This document shows positions 8,980 to 18,572 of a DNA stretch of 64,000 nt, piece after piece (the first letter of the stretch is position 1; each line of letters starts with the position of its first letter). Both the position numbers and the translations under genes were made by a program. Below the pieces are notes generated by a model that worked only from the letters and a program-made list of their open reading frames with translations, was not told where the DNA came from and searched no databases. Source of the stretch: Erythrobacter sp. WG (GTDB lineage Bacteria; Pseudomonadota; Alphaproteobacteria; Sphingomonadales; Sphingomonadaceae); assembly GCF_026586795.1 (NCBI RefSeq), contig NZ_JAPFGY010000007.1, forward strand, positions 1 through 64,000, written 5' to 3'.

Positions 8980-10062
8980 TCAGGGCTCGATCACGATCCC
9001 CTTCGCGGGGTCGATCTGCCCGGCCACCATGCTGGTGAACACCGTCCTCGCGGCATCGAGCCCTGGCAGGCGCTCGATGGCGATGGTGCCCTCCGCGGCC
9101 GACAGGAACGCGCGCCACGCCGCGGCGACCAGCCTCCCGCCTTCCTCGGGCCCATGCGCCTTGAAGAAGGCAACCGCATGGTCCGGGGCGAAGAACAGCT
9201 GCGGCCTGGGGCCGGGCAGCGGCTCGCTCTTTCCGAATACGGAGCGTGCCTCGATATGGGTCGCGCCGACCAGCACCGAGTGCGCCAGCGCGTCCTCGAA
9301 ATGGCGGTGGATGCGGGCGAGCAAGTCGGCATTGCCGGCGAAGTCGACGCTGACGGTCCGCAGCACTTCGAGCTTGTCGAGCTCGTCATAGGCGAGCACC
9401 GCGTCATAGAGCCCGCTCGCTTCCACGAAACCGACGTTGCCCTTGGACGTGAGACCGATCCGCTTGATCCCCGGCGAGGACTGACGCGCCACGCTCGCCA
9501 ACCCCATCGCGGTCTTGGACGACGCGCTGGTGACGACCAGCTGCTCGGCTCCGAACCAGCCTTCCCCGCGCAGGAAATACTCGATCAGGAACCCGGTGCG
9601 GAACAGCGGGCCGAAAATCATCCGCTCCGCCTCGCGCGCCGGATCATGCTCGGGGTCGGCGGCGAGGCGGGTGTAGCTGTTGTAGACCGGGCTCATCGGC
9701 TGGCGGTGCGCCGCCATGTCGGTGAAGCCCCCGGCACTCACCCGTCCCGGCACCACGTCGAGGTGGCTCGCCATCGGCAGGTAGCCGTAGACCCGCTCGC
9801 CCACCGCGATGTCGGCATGGCGGCTTTCGATCACCCGCGCATGACCCCACATCGGCACGATGCCGAGACCCTCGGGAGCGGGGAAGAAGTCCCAGTAGCG
9901 GAACCCGTCGCCCACCACCGCATAGGTCACGTTGTTGGCGGTGACCGAAAAGCTCTCGACCTGGAGCCGCACCGCGCCCTCGGGAAGCGGAGGCAGCGGC
10001 ACCTCCGCGAGCACGGCATCGGTGAGCGCGCCCGTGCGGACGTGAACCTGCTGGGCGTTCAT
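8980..10062 (-). CDS. DUF2855 family protein
   Basis: 360-residue protein of the DUF2855 family, which resembles medium-chain dehydrogenase/reductase architecture: an N-terminal GroES-like part (VESFSVTANNVTYAVVG), then VVTSASSKTAMGLA where a nucleotide-binding loop would sit. No function is established for the family. It ends 12 bases past the convergent amidohydrolase and is preceded by dnaN in the opposite-strand reading order (dnaN lies just downstream of its start on the other side). Confidence 0.85.
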   Translation of the reverse strand: MNAQQVHVRTGALTDAVLAEVPLPPLPEGAVRLQVESFSVTANNVTYAVVGDGFRYWDFFPAPEGLGIVPMWGHARVIESRHADIAVGERVYGYLPMASHLDVVPGRVSAGGFTDMAAHRQPMSPVYNSYTRLAADPEHDPAREAERMIFGPLFRTGFLIEYFLRGEGWFGAEQLVVTSASSKTAMGLASVARQSSPGIKRIGLTSKGNVGFVEASGLYDAVLAYDELDKLEVLRTVSVDFAGNADLLARIHRHFEDALAHSVLVGATHIEARSVFGKSEPLPGPRPQLFFAPDHAVAFFKAHGPEEGGRLVAAAWRAFLSAAEGTIAIERLPGLDAARTVFTSMVAGQIDPAKGIVIEP

Positions 10063-10090
10063 CGCCTTTCCCCTCCCTATATGGCGGGAA

Positions 10091-11218
10091 TCACACCCGC
10101 ATCGGCATCAGCACGTAGAGCGCGCGGGCGCTATCGTTCTCGCGGATCAGCGTCGGCGCGCCAGCATCGGCGAGGTGGAGTTCCACCGTGTCGCTGTCGA
10201 TCTGGCCGAGGATGTCCTTGAGGTAGTTGGCGTTGAAGCCGATCTCGAGCCCGTCGGCGCGGTATTCGGCGGCCAGTTCCTCGGCGGCGGTGCCGTTGTC
10301 GGGCGAGGTCACCGAAAGCGTCACGCGGTCATTGTCGAGCCCGATCTTGACCGCGCGGGTCTTCTCGGTGGCGATGGTCGCCACGCGGTCGACGCCCGAG
10401 TAGAACAGCTTCGGATCGACCTTGAGGAGCTTGTCGTTGGCGGTCGGGATGACGCGGCTGTAGTCGGGGAAGGTACCGTCGATCAGCTTGGAGGTCAGCA
10501 CCACCCCGCCCTCCCCGCCGAGCGTGAAGCGGATCTTGCTGGCCGAAAGATCGATCAGCACATTGCTGTCGAGCGCCTCTTCGAGGAGCTTGCGCAATTC
10601 CCCCACGGCCTTCCTCGGCACGATCACGTCGGGCATTCCGGCAGCGCCGTCCGGGCGCGGCAGGGTGAAGCGGGCGAGGCGGTGGCCGTCGGTTGCGGCA
10701 GCCTTGAGCAGCGGCTCGTCCTCGTCGGTGACGTGGAGGAAGATGCCGTTGAGGTAGTAGCGCGTTTCTTCCGTGGAGATCGCAAAGCGGGTGCGGTCGA
10801 TCAGCTCGGCGAGGAGGCGCGCCGGCAGCTCGAAGCTGGTCGGCAGGTCGCCCTCGACGATCACCGGGAAGTCGTCGCGTGGCAAGGTCGGCAGCTTGAA
10901 GTTCGAGCGGCCCGCCTTGACCTCCAAGCGGTTTTCGTTGGTGGTGAGGCTGACCTGGCTGCCTTCGGGAAGCTTCCTCGCGATGTCGAACAGGAGGTGC
11001 GCCGAGACCGTGATCGCGCCGGGCTGGTCGACCGAGGCGGCACTCATCGTCTCGACCACCTGAAGATCGAGGTCGGTCGCCATGACGCGCACCGAATTGC
11101 CGCCGTCCGCGTCGATCAGGACGTTCGACAGGATCGGGATGGTGTTGCGGCGTTCCACCACCGACTGAACATGGGAAAGGCACCGCAGCAGCGTCGCGCG
11201 TTCGATCGTGGCCTTCAT
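10091..11218 (-). CDS. dnaN: DNA polymerase III beta sliding clamp
   Basis: 375-residue processivity clamp of the replicase. It opens MKATIERATLL, contains the three repeated clamp domains, and closes with the usual YVLMPMRV C-terminus. It forms a ring dimer on DNA that tethers Pol III and other enzymes through clamp-binding peptides. dnaA, recF and gyrB are not adjacent here; instead the gene sits between DUF2855 and fabG. An independent promoter is probable in the 165-base gap to fabG, but I could not identify it clearly. Confidence 0.97.
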   Translation of the reverse strand: MKATIERATLLRCLSHVQSVVERRNTIPILSNVLIDADGGNSVRVMATDLDLQVVETMSAASVDQPGAITVSAHLLFDIARKLPEGSQVSLTTNENRLEVKAGRSNFKLPTLPRDDFPVIVEGDLPTSFELPARLLAELIDRTRFAISTEETRYYLNGIFLHVTDEDEPLLKAAATDGHRLARFTLPRPDGAAGMPDVIVPRKAVGELRKLLEEALDSNVLIDLSASKIRFTLGGEGGVVLTSKLIDGTFPDYSRVIPTANDKLLKVDPKLFYSGVDRVATIATEKTRAVKIGLDNDRVTLSVTSPDNGTAAEELAAEYRADGLEIGFNANYLKDILGQIDSDTVELHLADAGAPTLIRENDSARALYVLMPMRV

Positions 11219-11384
11219 CGCTTGTCCCTATCGTCCTGTGTGTGGCGAAGGGGCGCAGGAATCGCCCCCAAGCGCCAAGAATTGCGATAAAACCTTAGCG
11301 CGGGCCACACCACGGGCAAGTTGGCGGCTTTGCGAGGGGCGACTCCGTTGGGGATAAGGGACGATAGAACGCGCCCCCGGCCTC

Positions 11385-12146
11385 TCAGAGCATCGCCATG
11401 CCGCCGTTGACGTGCAGCGTCTCGCCGGTGACGTAGGCCGCCTCGCGGCTGGCGAGGAAGGCGACGGCGGCGCCGATCTCCGCGCCCTCGCCCATCCGGC
11501 CCATCGGGATGCGGGTGTTGATCGCGGCCTGCTGCTTCTCATCCAATGCAGCCGTCATGGCGGTGCGGATGAAGCCGGGGGCGACGCAGTTGGCGGTGAT
11601 CCCGCGCGATGCCACCTCCTGCGCGAAGGCCTTGGTCATGCCGGTGAGGCCGGCCTTGGCCGCGCAGTAGTTCATCTGGCCCGGGTTCCCCGTCGCGCCA
11701 ACCACGCTGGTGATGTTGATAATCCGCCCGAAGCGCGCCTTCATCATCGGCTTGGCGGCCCCGCGCATCAGGCGGAAGGCGGCTTCGAGGTTGATGCGGA
11801 TCACCTGGTCCCACTCCTCATCCTTCATCCGCATCCCCAGATTGTCGCGGGTGATACCAGCATTGTTGACGAGGATGTCGACACCGCCCAGCGTGTCGAG
11901 CGTCGCCGGGATCAGCTCCTCGACCTGAGCGGGATTGCCGAGATCGCAGGTGATCTCGACGTGCCCGTCATGATCGTGATGGGCGTAGGTCTGGTTCAGT
12001 TCGTCGCGGAAGGCGCGCAGCTTCGCAGCGTTCGAGCCCGACAGCGCCAGCCGCGCACCCTGGCTGGCGAGCGCATGGGCAATCGCCGAGCCGATCCCAC
12101 CGGCGGCACCGGTGACAAGGGCGTTCATGCCGTTCAGTGCAAACAT
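11385..12146 (-). CDS. fabG: 3-oxoacyl-ACP reductase
   Basis: 253-residue short-chain dehydrogenase for the first reduction step of fatty-acid elongation in the cytosol. Features are the TGAAGGIG cofactor loop, NNAG, catalytic Ser (ITSVVG) and YCAAK, and the FabG-type end YVTGETLHVNGGMAML. The ATG at 12146 has AAGGAG eight bases upstream and overlaps the fabD stop by one base (TGATG), so the two are translationally coupled. The function is secured by the fabD neighbour. Confidence 0.95.
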   Translation of the reverse strand: MFALNGMNALVTGAAGGIGSAIAHALASQGARLALSGSNAAKLRAFRDELNQTYAHHDHDGHVEITCDLGNPAQVEELIPATLDTLGGVDILVNNAGITRDNLGMRMKDEEWDQVIRINLEAAFRLMRGAAKPMMKARFGRIINITSVVGATGNPGQMNYCAAKAGLTGMTKAFAQEVASRGITANCVAPGFIRTAMTAALDEKQQAAINTRIPMGRMGEGAEIGAAVAFLASREAAYVTGETLHVNGGMAML

Positions 12147-13084
12147 CACGCGATCTCCTTCGCGAAAGCCTCGAGGTCGTGCATCGTCACGAGGCTGGTG
12201 ACCTGCGCTTCGCGGTCGGTGCGGGTGACCATGGGGCCGAGCACCTTGCCGCCCAACTCGACGAAGTGTTCCACGCCGCCCGCGCGCATGGCAAGCACGC
12301 TTTCGCGCCAGCGCACGCGCGCGGTGACCTGCTCGACGAGCAGCGCGCGCTCCTCCTCGGGGTCGGTCACGGGGGCGGCGGTGACGTTGGCATAGAGCGG
12401 GAGAGCGAAGGCGCCGGGCGGGGTGGCGGCGAGCGCGTGGGCCATGCGCTCGGCAGCGGGTGCCATCAGCGAGGAGTGGAAGGGCGCCGAAACGTTGAGG
12501 ATCATGCCGCGCTTGATCCCGTGCTCCTTGGTCAGCGCCACCGCGCGCTCGATCGCGGCGGTGTGGCCCGAGAGCACCACCTGTGAGGGATCGTTGTCGT
12601 TGGCGACCTCGCACACTTGACCCTGCGCCGCAGCGTCGGCGAGCGCCTTGGCCTGCTCGACATCGGCACCGAGCAGCACCGCCATGCTGCCCTCGCCGAC
12701 CGGCACCGCCGCCTGCATCGCCCAGCCGCGCAGCTTCAGGAGGCGCGCGGTGGTGGCGAGGCTGAAGGCGCCGATCGCGGCGAGCGCGGTGTATTCGCCG
12801 AGCGAGTGACCGGCGACGCAGTCACCGTGCTCGGCGAGCTTCACCCCGAAGTCGCGCTCGAGCACGCGCAGGGTGGCGAAGGCGTTGGCCATGATCGCGG
12901 GCTGGGCGTTCTCGGTGAGGGTGAGCCGCTCCTCGGGCCCGCCGCGCATCAGCGCGAAGAGGTTCTGCCGCAGCGCCTCGTCGACTTCGCCGAACACCTC
13001 GCGCGCCGCCGCGCTCGCTTCGGCGAGGTCGGCGCCCATGCCGACCTTCTGGCTACCCTGCCCCGGAAAGATGAACGCGCGCAT
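12146..13084 (-). CDS. fabD: Malonyl-CoA:ACP transacylase
   Basis: 312-residue enzyme that loads malonate from CoA to acyl carrier protein. It shows FPGQGSQ at the N-terminus, ENAQPAI, the nucleophile in GHSLGEY, and the His of APFHSSLM. It is first in a fabD-fabG pair with a one-base overlap; acpP is not next to it. The ATG at 13084 is the family start. Confidence 0.96.
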   Translation of the reverse strand: MRAFIFPGQGSQKVGMGADLAEASAAAREVFGEVDEALRQNLFALMRGGPEERLTLTENAQPAIMANAFATLRVLERDFGVKLAEHGDCVAGHSLGEYTALAAIGAFSLATTARLLKLRGWAMQAAVPVGEGSMAVLLGADVEQAKALADAAAQGQVCEVANDNDPSQVVLSGHTAAIERAVALTKEHGIKRGMILNVSAPFHSSLMAPAAERMAHALAATPPGAFALPLYANVTAAPVTDPEEERALLVEQVTARVRWRESVLAMRAGGVEHFVELGGKVLGPMVTRTDREAQVTSLVTMHDLEAFAKEIA

Positions 13085-13122
13085 TCTTGCGATCCCCGCT
13101 TGTGGTGTTTTGGCGGGCGCGG

Positions 13123-13953
13123 TTACGTCCGCACGGGCGGGCTGGCAAGGCCGAAGGGCACAACCCTGTTGGCAGAGGTGTGCCCGATCAGCGCGCGGCC
13201 GAGATAGGGCACGCCCATCCGGTCGCACCAGAAGCGGGCGATCGCCTCCTCGTCCTGGCCGAAGGGAAAGGCGTTCTCCGGAACGTCGGTGACGAAGCCG
13301 AGCCGCAGGCCCTTCAACCGCGGCAGGCTGCCGGCAAGGTGGAAAAACAGCCGGTCGACCGAGTACATATACTCGCTCACCTCCTCGACCATCAGCACGT
13401 GGCCGGTGAGGTCGGGCATCAGCGGGGTGCCCGTCATCATTGCCAGCGTGATGAGATTGAAGGCCGCGACCGGGGTGACGCCGTCGATGCTCGGTTCGAC
13501 CCCGCTGGTGTCCCCTTGGAGCCAGTTCAGGACCCGCCGGATTCCCTCCTTGCCCCCTTCGGATCGGGCGCTCACGGGCATATGGCCGTGGACCGACTGG
13601 CCGATCCCGGCGCGGTACAGCGCGGCGAGCAGGTAGCCGCAATCGGAAAAGCCGACATAGGTCTTGGCCCGCGCCGCGCGGTTCATCTGCTGGACCGCCG
13701 CCTCGGCGATGCGGTTCGAGCCATAGCCGCCCTTGGCGAACCACACGACATCGAAAGCCGGGTCGTTGGCGCATTCGAGCAGCGCGGTGAGACGCATGAG
13801 GTCGTCGCCCGCGAAATGCCCGGCGCGCTCGAAGCACTGGGGATGGAAGGTGACGCGGTGCCCCGGATACTCCGCCGCGACGAGCGCCTCGAGCGCGTCC
13901 CGGTGCTCGGGGCCGATCGGGGTGGCCGGGGCGCAGATCGCGATATTCGACAT
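13123..13953 (-). CDS. S66 family LD-carboxypeptidase-like protein
   Basis: 276-residue serine peptidase of family S66 (LdcA/MccF). Visible family traits are CAPATPI at the N-terminus, FAKGGYGSNR, the probable nucleophile Ser in YVGFSDCGY, VLMVEEVSEYMYSVDR with the catalytic Glu, and a C-terminal His (LIGHTS). LdcA enzymes trim the terminal D-Ala from recycled murein tetrapeptides. The gene is divergent, 57 bases apart, from a Mur-ligase gene, which supports a peptidoglycan-recycling role. The exact substrate is inferred. Confidence 0.85.
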   Translation of the reverse strand: MSNIAICAPATPIGPEHRDALEALVAAEYPGHRVTFHPQCFERAGHFAGDDLMRLTALLECANDPAFDVVWFAKGGYGSNRIAEAAVQQMNRAARAKTYVGFSDCGYLLAALYRAGIGQSVHGHMPVSARSEGGKEGIRRVLNWLQGDTSGVEPSIDGVTPVAAFNLITLAMMTGTPLMPDLTGHVLMVEEVSEYMYSVDRLFFHLAGSLPRLKGLRLGFVTDVPENAFPFGQDEEAIARFWCDRMGVPYLGRALIGHTSANRVVPFGLASPPVRT

Positions 13954-14010
13954 GGGGGCCAGCCTATGGCGCTTGTCAGGGCGCGTGCAAGCCAATAACC
14001 AAGCCCGCCT

Positions 14011-15438
14011 ATGGATAACGGGTCCGAGGCCAGGCCGCTCGCGGGGCGGCCGCTGTTCTTCTGCGGCATCGGCGGGTCCGGGATGCTGCCGCTCGCGCAG
14101 ATCGCGCAAGGGAGCGGGCACGCGGTCGCAGGCTCGGACCGTAGCCGCGACCAGGGCCGCACCCCCGAAAAGTTCGCCTGGATGGAGGCGAGCGGCTTCG
14201 CGCTCTTCCCGCAGGACGGCAGCGGCGTCACTTCGCCCGATCAGGTGCTGGTCGCCTCGGCCGCGATCGAGGACAGCGTGCCCGAGGTCGCCCGCGCGCG
14301 CGCGCTGGGTTGCGAGCGCCTCAGCCGCGCCGAGCTTCTCTCCCGGCTGTTCAACGCCGCCGATGTGTCGGTGGCGGTCGCGGGCACATCGGGCAAGTCG
14401 ACCGTCACCGCGATGATCGCATGGATACTCACGGTCGCGGGGCGCGACCCGACGGTCATGAACGGCGCGGTGATGAAGAACTTCGTCTCGCCCGAAACCC
14501 CCTTCGCCAGCGCGCGGATCGGCGCGCAGGGGGTGTTCGTCAGCGAGGTTGACGAGAGCGACGGCTCGATCGCGCTCTACCGCCCTTCGGTGGGCGTGCT
14601 GCTCAACGTCAGCCTCGACCACAAGAGCATCGAGGAATTGCGGGGGCTGTTCGGCGATTACCTCGCCGCCTCGGGCACCGCGGTCGTCAATCTCGACAAC
14701 GAGGAAGCGGGCGCGCTCGCCGCGCGGGCGAGGTCGGTGGTGACCTTCGGCGTCAGGGCTCAGGACGCCGACATCTCCATCGAGCCCGGGACCATCGTCC
14801 AGACCGACCGGGGGATCGAGGCGGTGCTGGTCGACACCCGGCGGCGCGAGGCCTTCCCGCTCATCGTGCCGATGCCGGGCCTCCACAATCTCGCCAACGC
14901 GGTGGCCGCCATCGCGGCGGCGCGTGCGATCGGCACCGATGTCGGGACCGCCGTTCACGCCCTGCGCAGCTTCGCGGGCCTGGCCCGGCGGTTCGACGTC
15001 ATCGGCACCTCGCCCGGCGGCGTGACGGTGATCGACGATTTCGGCCACAACCCCGAGAAATGCGCCGCCACCCTGCGCACTCTCAAGGCGACGCCGGGGC
15101 GGGTGATCGCCTTCTTCCAGCCCCACGGCTACGGTCCCTTGCGCCAGATGGGTGAGGAACTCGCCCGGACTTTCGCCCGCGAATTGGCGCCGAACGACCT
15201 GACGATCATGTGCGACCCGGTCTATTTCGGCGGGACTGTCGACCGCAGCGTCGGGAGCGAGCGGATCGTCGGCCTCATCAACGACGGGGGCGGACAGGCC
15301 GAGCACATCCCCTCGCGCGAGGCGTGCGGGGAGCGCATCCTCGCCCTCGCCCGCCCCGGAGACCGGATCGCGGTGATGGGCGCGCGCGACGACACGCTGA
15401 CGGAGTTCGCGCGATCGATCCTCGCCCGCCTGCCCTGA
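14011..15438 (+). CDS. Mur ligase family protein, MurC/Mpl-like
   Basis: 475-residue ATP-dependent amide ligase. It has an N-terminal MurC-type nucleotide-binding loop (CGIGGSGM), the central P-loop GTSGKST, and a C-terminal ligase domain (DDFGHNPEK, MGARDDTL). Mur ligases attach amino acids or peptides to UDP-MurNAc. MurC itself normally sits in the dcw cluster, which is not here. With the divergent LD-carboxypeptidase neighbour, a recycling ligase of Mpl type (joining tripeptide to UDP-MurNAc) is the more likely reading, but the first loop is more MurC-like, so the substrate is open. Confidence 0.82.
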   Translation: MDNGSEARPLAGRPLFFCGIGGSGMLPLAQIAQGSGHAVAGSDRSRDQGRTPEKFAWMEASGFALFPQDGSGVTSPDQVLVASAAIEDSVPEVARARALGCERLSRAELLSRLFNAADVSVAVAGTSGKSTVTAMIAWILTVAGRDPTVMNGAVMKNFVSPETPFASARIGAQGVFVSEVDESDGSIALYRPSVGVLLNVSLDHKSIEELRGLFGDYLAASGTAVVNLDNEEAGALAARARSVVTFGVRAQDADISIEPGTIVQTDRGIEAVLVDTRRREAFPLIVPMPGLHNLANAVAAIAAARAIGTDVGTAVHALRSFAGLARRFDVIGTSPGGVTVIDDFGHNPEKCAATLRTLKATPGRVIAFFQPHGYGPLRQMGEELARTFARELAPNDLTIMCDPVYFGGTVDRSVGSERIVGLINDGGGQAEHIPSREACGERILALARPGDRIAVMGARDDTLTEFARSILARLP

Positions 15439-15473
15439 ACCTTCACGCCCGCGCCGTGCGCCATGCCCGGCGG

Positions 15474-15722
15474 ATGATGGGCGTATTGCTGCTGGCGGTG
15501 CTGCTGGTGCTGGCGGTGGACCGCCTCTACGGCCACTCCACGCTCGCCTTCGCTGCGGCGATCGTCATGCTGGTGGTCGCCAACACGCCGATGCTGCGCT
15601 TCAACTGCCCGGCTTGCGGCAAGAACGCCTTCCTCCGGGGCATCTTCGTGGTGCCCTGGCCCAACCGCACCTGCACCCGCTGCGGACGCGACCTTGGAGA
15701 GGAACCATCAGGCCTGCGATGA
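15474..15722 (+). CDS. Small membrane protein with C-terminal zinc ribbon
   Basis: About 82 residues: two hydrophobic segments separated by a short charged loop (RLYGHST), then a cytoplasmic-looking tail with two CxxC pairs (FNCPACGK and RTCTRCGR) that should bind one zinc. It starts 35 bases after the Mur-ligase stop. An in-frame GTG at 15456 would add six residues; neither start has a strong ribosome binding site. I do not recognise a named family or function. Confidence 0.65.
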   Translation: MMGVLLLAVLLVLAVDRLYGHSTLAFAAAIVMLVVANTPMLRFNCPACGKNAFLRGIFVVPWPNRTCTRCGRDLGEEPSGLR

Positions 15723-15740
15723 CACCCCGGGGGACCCCGA

Positions 15741-16592
15741 TCAGTCCGGCAGCGCGGTCACCGAGACGCTCTGCTCCCGCAAGAACAGAGGGCCGAAAGC
15801 GGTGAGGAAAGCAACGTCGCCGCCATCGCGGCCGATGCCGATCTTGGCCATTTCCGCCTCTTTCGCCATGCCGGTCGCATCGACGAGGTGCCATTCGCCG
15901 CCGAGGAAGACTTCGGCGACGGCATGGAAATCGGGGGGCTTCACCCCCGGCGCATAGACGCTGGCGAAGCGCGCCGGGATCTCGCCCGCGCGCGCCAGCG
16001 TGATGAGGAGATGCGCATAATCGCGGCACACCCCCTTGCCGGAATGGAAAGTATCGACCGCGCTGGTCTCCGTATCGCTCGCCCCCGAAGTGTAGGTCAT
16101 GTGCCCAGCTACCCAGTCGCGCATCGCGGCGAGCTTAGCCCCGCCTGCAAGGTGCCCGAAGCGCTCGTTCACGAAGTCGGTGAACTGGTGCGAGGCACAG
16201 TAACGCGAGGGGAGGAGATATTGCACCGTCTCGCCGGGCAACCGGTGCGGCGGGAGGGCCGGGAGCGTGGCGACGTCACGCAGGATCCGCTCGATGCGGA
16301 CGGTGGCGCGGTACTGGGCCGAAAACCGGTCGGCGGCCCTCAGCCAGATGCGCTCGCCGATATGATCCTGCGCCGGGACGCGGGCGAAGTGTTCGCACGG
16401 CGAAAGTTCGAGATGCGCCGCCTCGATGGCTTGCTCGGGGATGGCGGCCGCCTCGATCTGCATCAGCAGGTCGCAGGCGCGCGAAAGGCCGTAATCGAGC
16501 TCGACGTTGATCTGGAGGCGCAAGGGAGGGGTTTTTCCGATTCTCAAGAAGGCAGCCGGGGCCGGAAGCGGGGGCCATAGCCGATCTGCCAT
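15741..16592 (-). CDS. Transglutaminase-like domain protein
   Basis: 283 residues with an N-terminal beta-rich region and a C-terminal transglutaminase-like core. The catalytic triad is visible: Cys in KGVCRDYAHL, His in DFHAVAEV and Asp in HLVDATG. The arrangement matches the bacterial transglutaminase-like cysteine peptidases often annotated as family proteins without known substrate. No signal peptide is obvious, so it is probably cytoplasmic. It converges with the zinc-ribbon gene. Confidence 0.87.
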   Translation of the reverse strand: MADRLWPPLPAPAAFLRIGKTPPLRLQINVELDYGLSRACDLLMQIEAAAIPEQAIEAAHLELSPCEHFARVPAQDHIGERIWLRAADRFSAQYRATVRIERILRDVATLPALPPHRLPGETVQYLLPSRYCASHQFTDFVNERFGHLAGGAKLAAMRDWVAGHMTYTSGASDTETSAVDTFHSGKGVCRDYAHLLITLARAGEIPARFASVYAPGVKPPDFHAVAEVFLGGEWHLVDATGMAKEAEMAKIGIGRDGGDVAFLTAFGPLFLREQSVSVTALPD

Positions 16593-16666
16593 GGCTTGGC
16601 TTCAAGAGATATGCTGCGCATCCCGGGGTGAGCCCGGATCATGCAGGACCCGCGCCCGATAAGGCG

Positions 16667-18472
16667 TCAGTAACATTCAAGGTGGACATCGGCCCTGTCG
16701 AAATGGCCTGCCGCGAGATCCCCGGGCGAGATGAAGGCATAGATCGCCCCGCAATCGCCCCACAGCGTTCCCATGTTCCAGTCGCAGGACATCTGCAGCA
16801 GCAACAGCTTGCCATGGGGATGCGGACCGACGTCGTGCTGCACCCCATCGCTGTATCCGCCCATGCGGCACGGGCGATTATCGTCGAGGCCGCGCAGGTG
16901 GGCCTCGAGCCCGGGCAGTTCATCCGCCGGGATCAGGGCACGCAGGCGCTGATCCAGATAGCACCGCATGGCCTCGTCGACGCAGGCTGCGGTCATGTGA
17001 TGACCAAGACGCTCGACAATGCTCAGTGTGCGCTGGTCCACCGTCACCGGCAGACCGCGCTCGCTGGTGCGACCCCATGCCAGCGTCCAGATCGGCTTGT
17101 CATAGCCGGCCAGGCGTGTGCAGATCGTTTCCCATTCCGCCTCCCCAAGGGGCGCATCGCGGCCCATTTCCTCGGCATAGTCGGCCAGCACCACCAGCAC
17201 CGCCCGGGCGTCGTCGCACCAGGCCTGCTCGCCCTCATCATCAAGGAAGGCCAACAGCGCCTCGGGATCGCGATAGCGTTCGAGCAGCGCCTCGGTCGCA
17301 GCCAGCGCCTCGCGCCGCTTCTCGAGAGTGGCCAGCCGCCCGCGCCCGACCTCGTCGAGCGTGGCCGGATCGGCGGCGAGGACTGCATCCATGCCCTGGC
17401 TGGCCAGCATCTGATCGACATCGTACCGCTTGGCGATGATCACGCCCTCGAACCCGCCGGGGGCGAGCAGCTTCTCGCGCATGTTCCTCCGGTAACGGTC
17501 AGACGTCACCTTTGCGCTCCTATCGTCGATCGCGGCGATCGCCGCGCGCGCAGCCAGCGCGACGCAGCCCCAAGTGAAAGGCTCTTTCAGTCCGCGATAA
17601 GGGCCAGTTTTGCCGATGGGCTGACCTTCATAGAGGAGCTGGGCGAGATTTTCGGGCGAGGCATAGATGACGCCGTCACGTTCATAGGTGCGGTTGGGCA
17701 TGCTGACCAGATCGACGGGGAAGCGCGGATAGACCGTCTCACGCGCCGTCCATGTGGTCTGGCCGGTATAGGTGCCGTCATGGATCGGGCCGATATCGGC
17801 CGGCGGCGTGCGTTCGGGGCCAAGTTCGCGGGTGTAGACGAAGCTGTAATTGCCTTCGTGGTGGTTGCTGTTGGCAAACAGCAGGAGCCAGCCTTCGCGC
17901 GGGCCAAGCCCGCCCCACAGGTCGGGATGGCAATCGGCGAGGGCGATCTGGCAGATGAAGTGACAGGGTTCTTCTTCGTCACCGTCTTTCTCGTCATTGA
18001 TCAAGCGCGGCCAGGCGATATGCTCCGGCATCATCGGCAAGCCACCGATCCACGAGCGCGGAGGCTCGTCGCGCGGGGGAATCTGCTTGCGCAGGACCAC
18101 GGTTGCGCGTTCTTCCACCGGCTCGGGCGCGCGGCGGGCGTTCCACCGGTCGCGCAGCTCTGCCGAATGTTCTTCGTGCTTGCGTTTGGCTTCGGCTCGG
18201 GCGGAGGCAGCGCGCGCAGCGTCTGCGGCAAAGTCGGCGCGGGCGGCGGCGGCACGCAGCACGTTGACAAGAGGTTCGGGCCGGAGCCATTCGCTCTCGG
18301 GCGGTTCTGACCCGGTAGCGGTGCGGAAATCGGCCTGCCGCCCGCGGGGCGGCTCGGAACCGGCCCGGGGCCTGCCTCCGGCTGCAACCACCGTGCGGGC
18401 GACAAATGCCACAAAGCGCAGCGCCAGCACGAAAACGACCGCAGCCAGCCCCAGAAACCCGTAGAAAGACAT
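16667..18472 (-). CDS. DUF1963 (YwqG-like) membrane-anchored protein
   Basis: About 601 residues. A single N-terminal hydrophobic segment is followed by an Ala/Arg/Glu-rich, probably coiled stretch (about 75-110). The first half of a DUF1963/YwqG domain comes next (SWIGGLPMMPEHIAWPRL, then HFICQIALAD). The characteristic second half appears only at the C-terminus (GKLLLLQMSCDWNMG, WGDCGAIYAFISPGDL), leaving about 250 residues between the halves that are not part of the short standard domain. The ATG at 18472 has GAGGTGG upstream; an ATG at 18487 lacks one. Function unknown. Confidence 0.78.
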   Translation of the reverse strand: MSFYGFLGLAAVVFVLALRFVAFVARTVVAAGGRPRAGSEPPRGRQADFRTATGSEPPESEWLRPEPLVNVLRAAAARADFAADAARAASARAEAKRKHEEHSAELRDRWNARRAPEPVEERATVVLRKQIPPRDEPPRSWIGGLPMMPEHIAWPRLINDEKDGDEEEPCHFICQIALADCHPDLWGGLGPREGWLLLFANSNHHEGNYSFVYTRELGPERTPPADIGPIHDGTYTGQTTWTARETVYPRFPVDLVSMPNRTYERDGVIYASPENLAQLLYEGQPIGKTGPYRGLKEPFTWGCVALAARAAIAAIDDRSAKVTSDRYRRNMREKLLAPGGFEGVIIAKRYDVDQMLASQGMDAVLAADPATLDEVGRGRLATLEKRREALAATEALLERYRDPEALLAFLDDEGEQAWCDDARAVLVVLADYAEEMGRDAPLGEAEWETICTRLAGYDKPIWTLAWGRTSERGLPVTVDQRTLSIVERLGHHMTAACVDEAMRCYLDQRLRALIPADELPGLEAHLRGLDDNRPCRMGGYSDGVQHDVGPHPHGKLLLLQMSCDWNMGTLWGDCGAIYAFISPGDLAAGHFDRADVHLECY

Positions 18473-18572
18473 CGCCCGCCACCTCATCGAAAGGAGGGGG
18501 CAGACTTACGACCAGACTCTTAAATCATTCCGAATGCAGCCGATCTGCTTCGACGCTGCGGCGGGGACGGCG

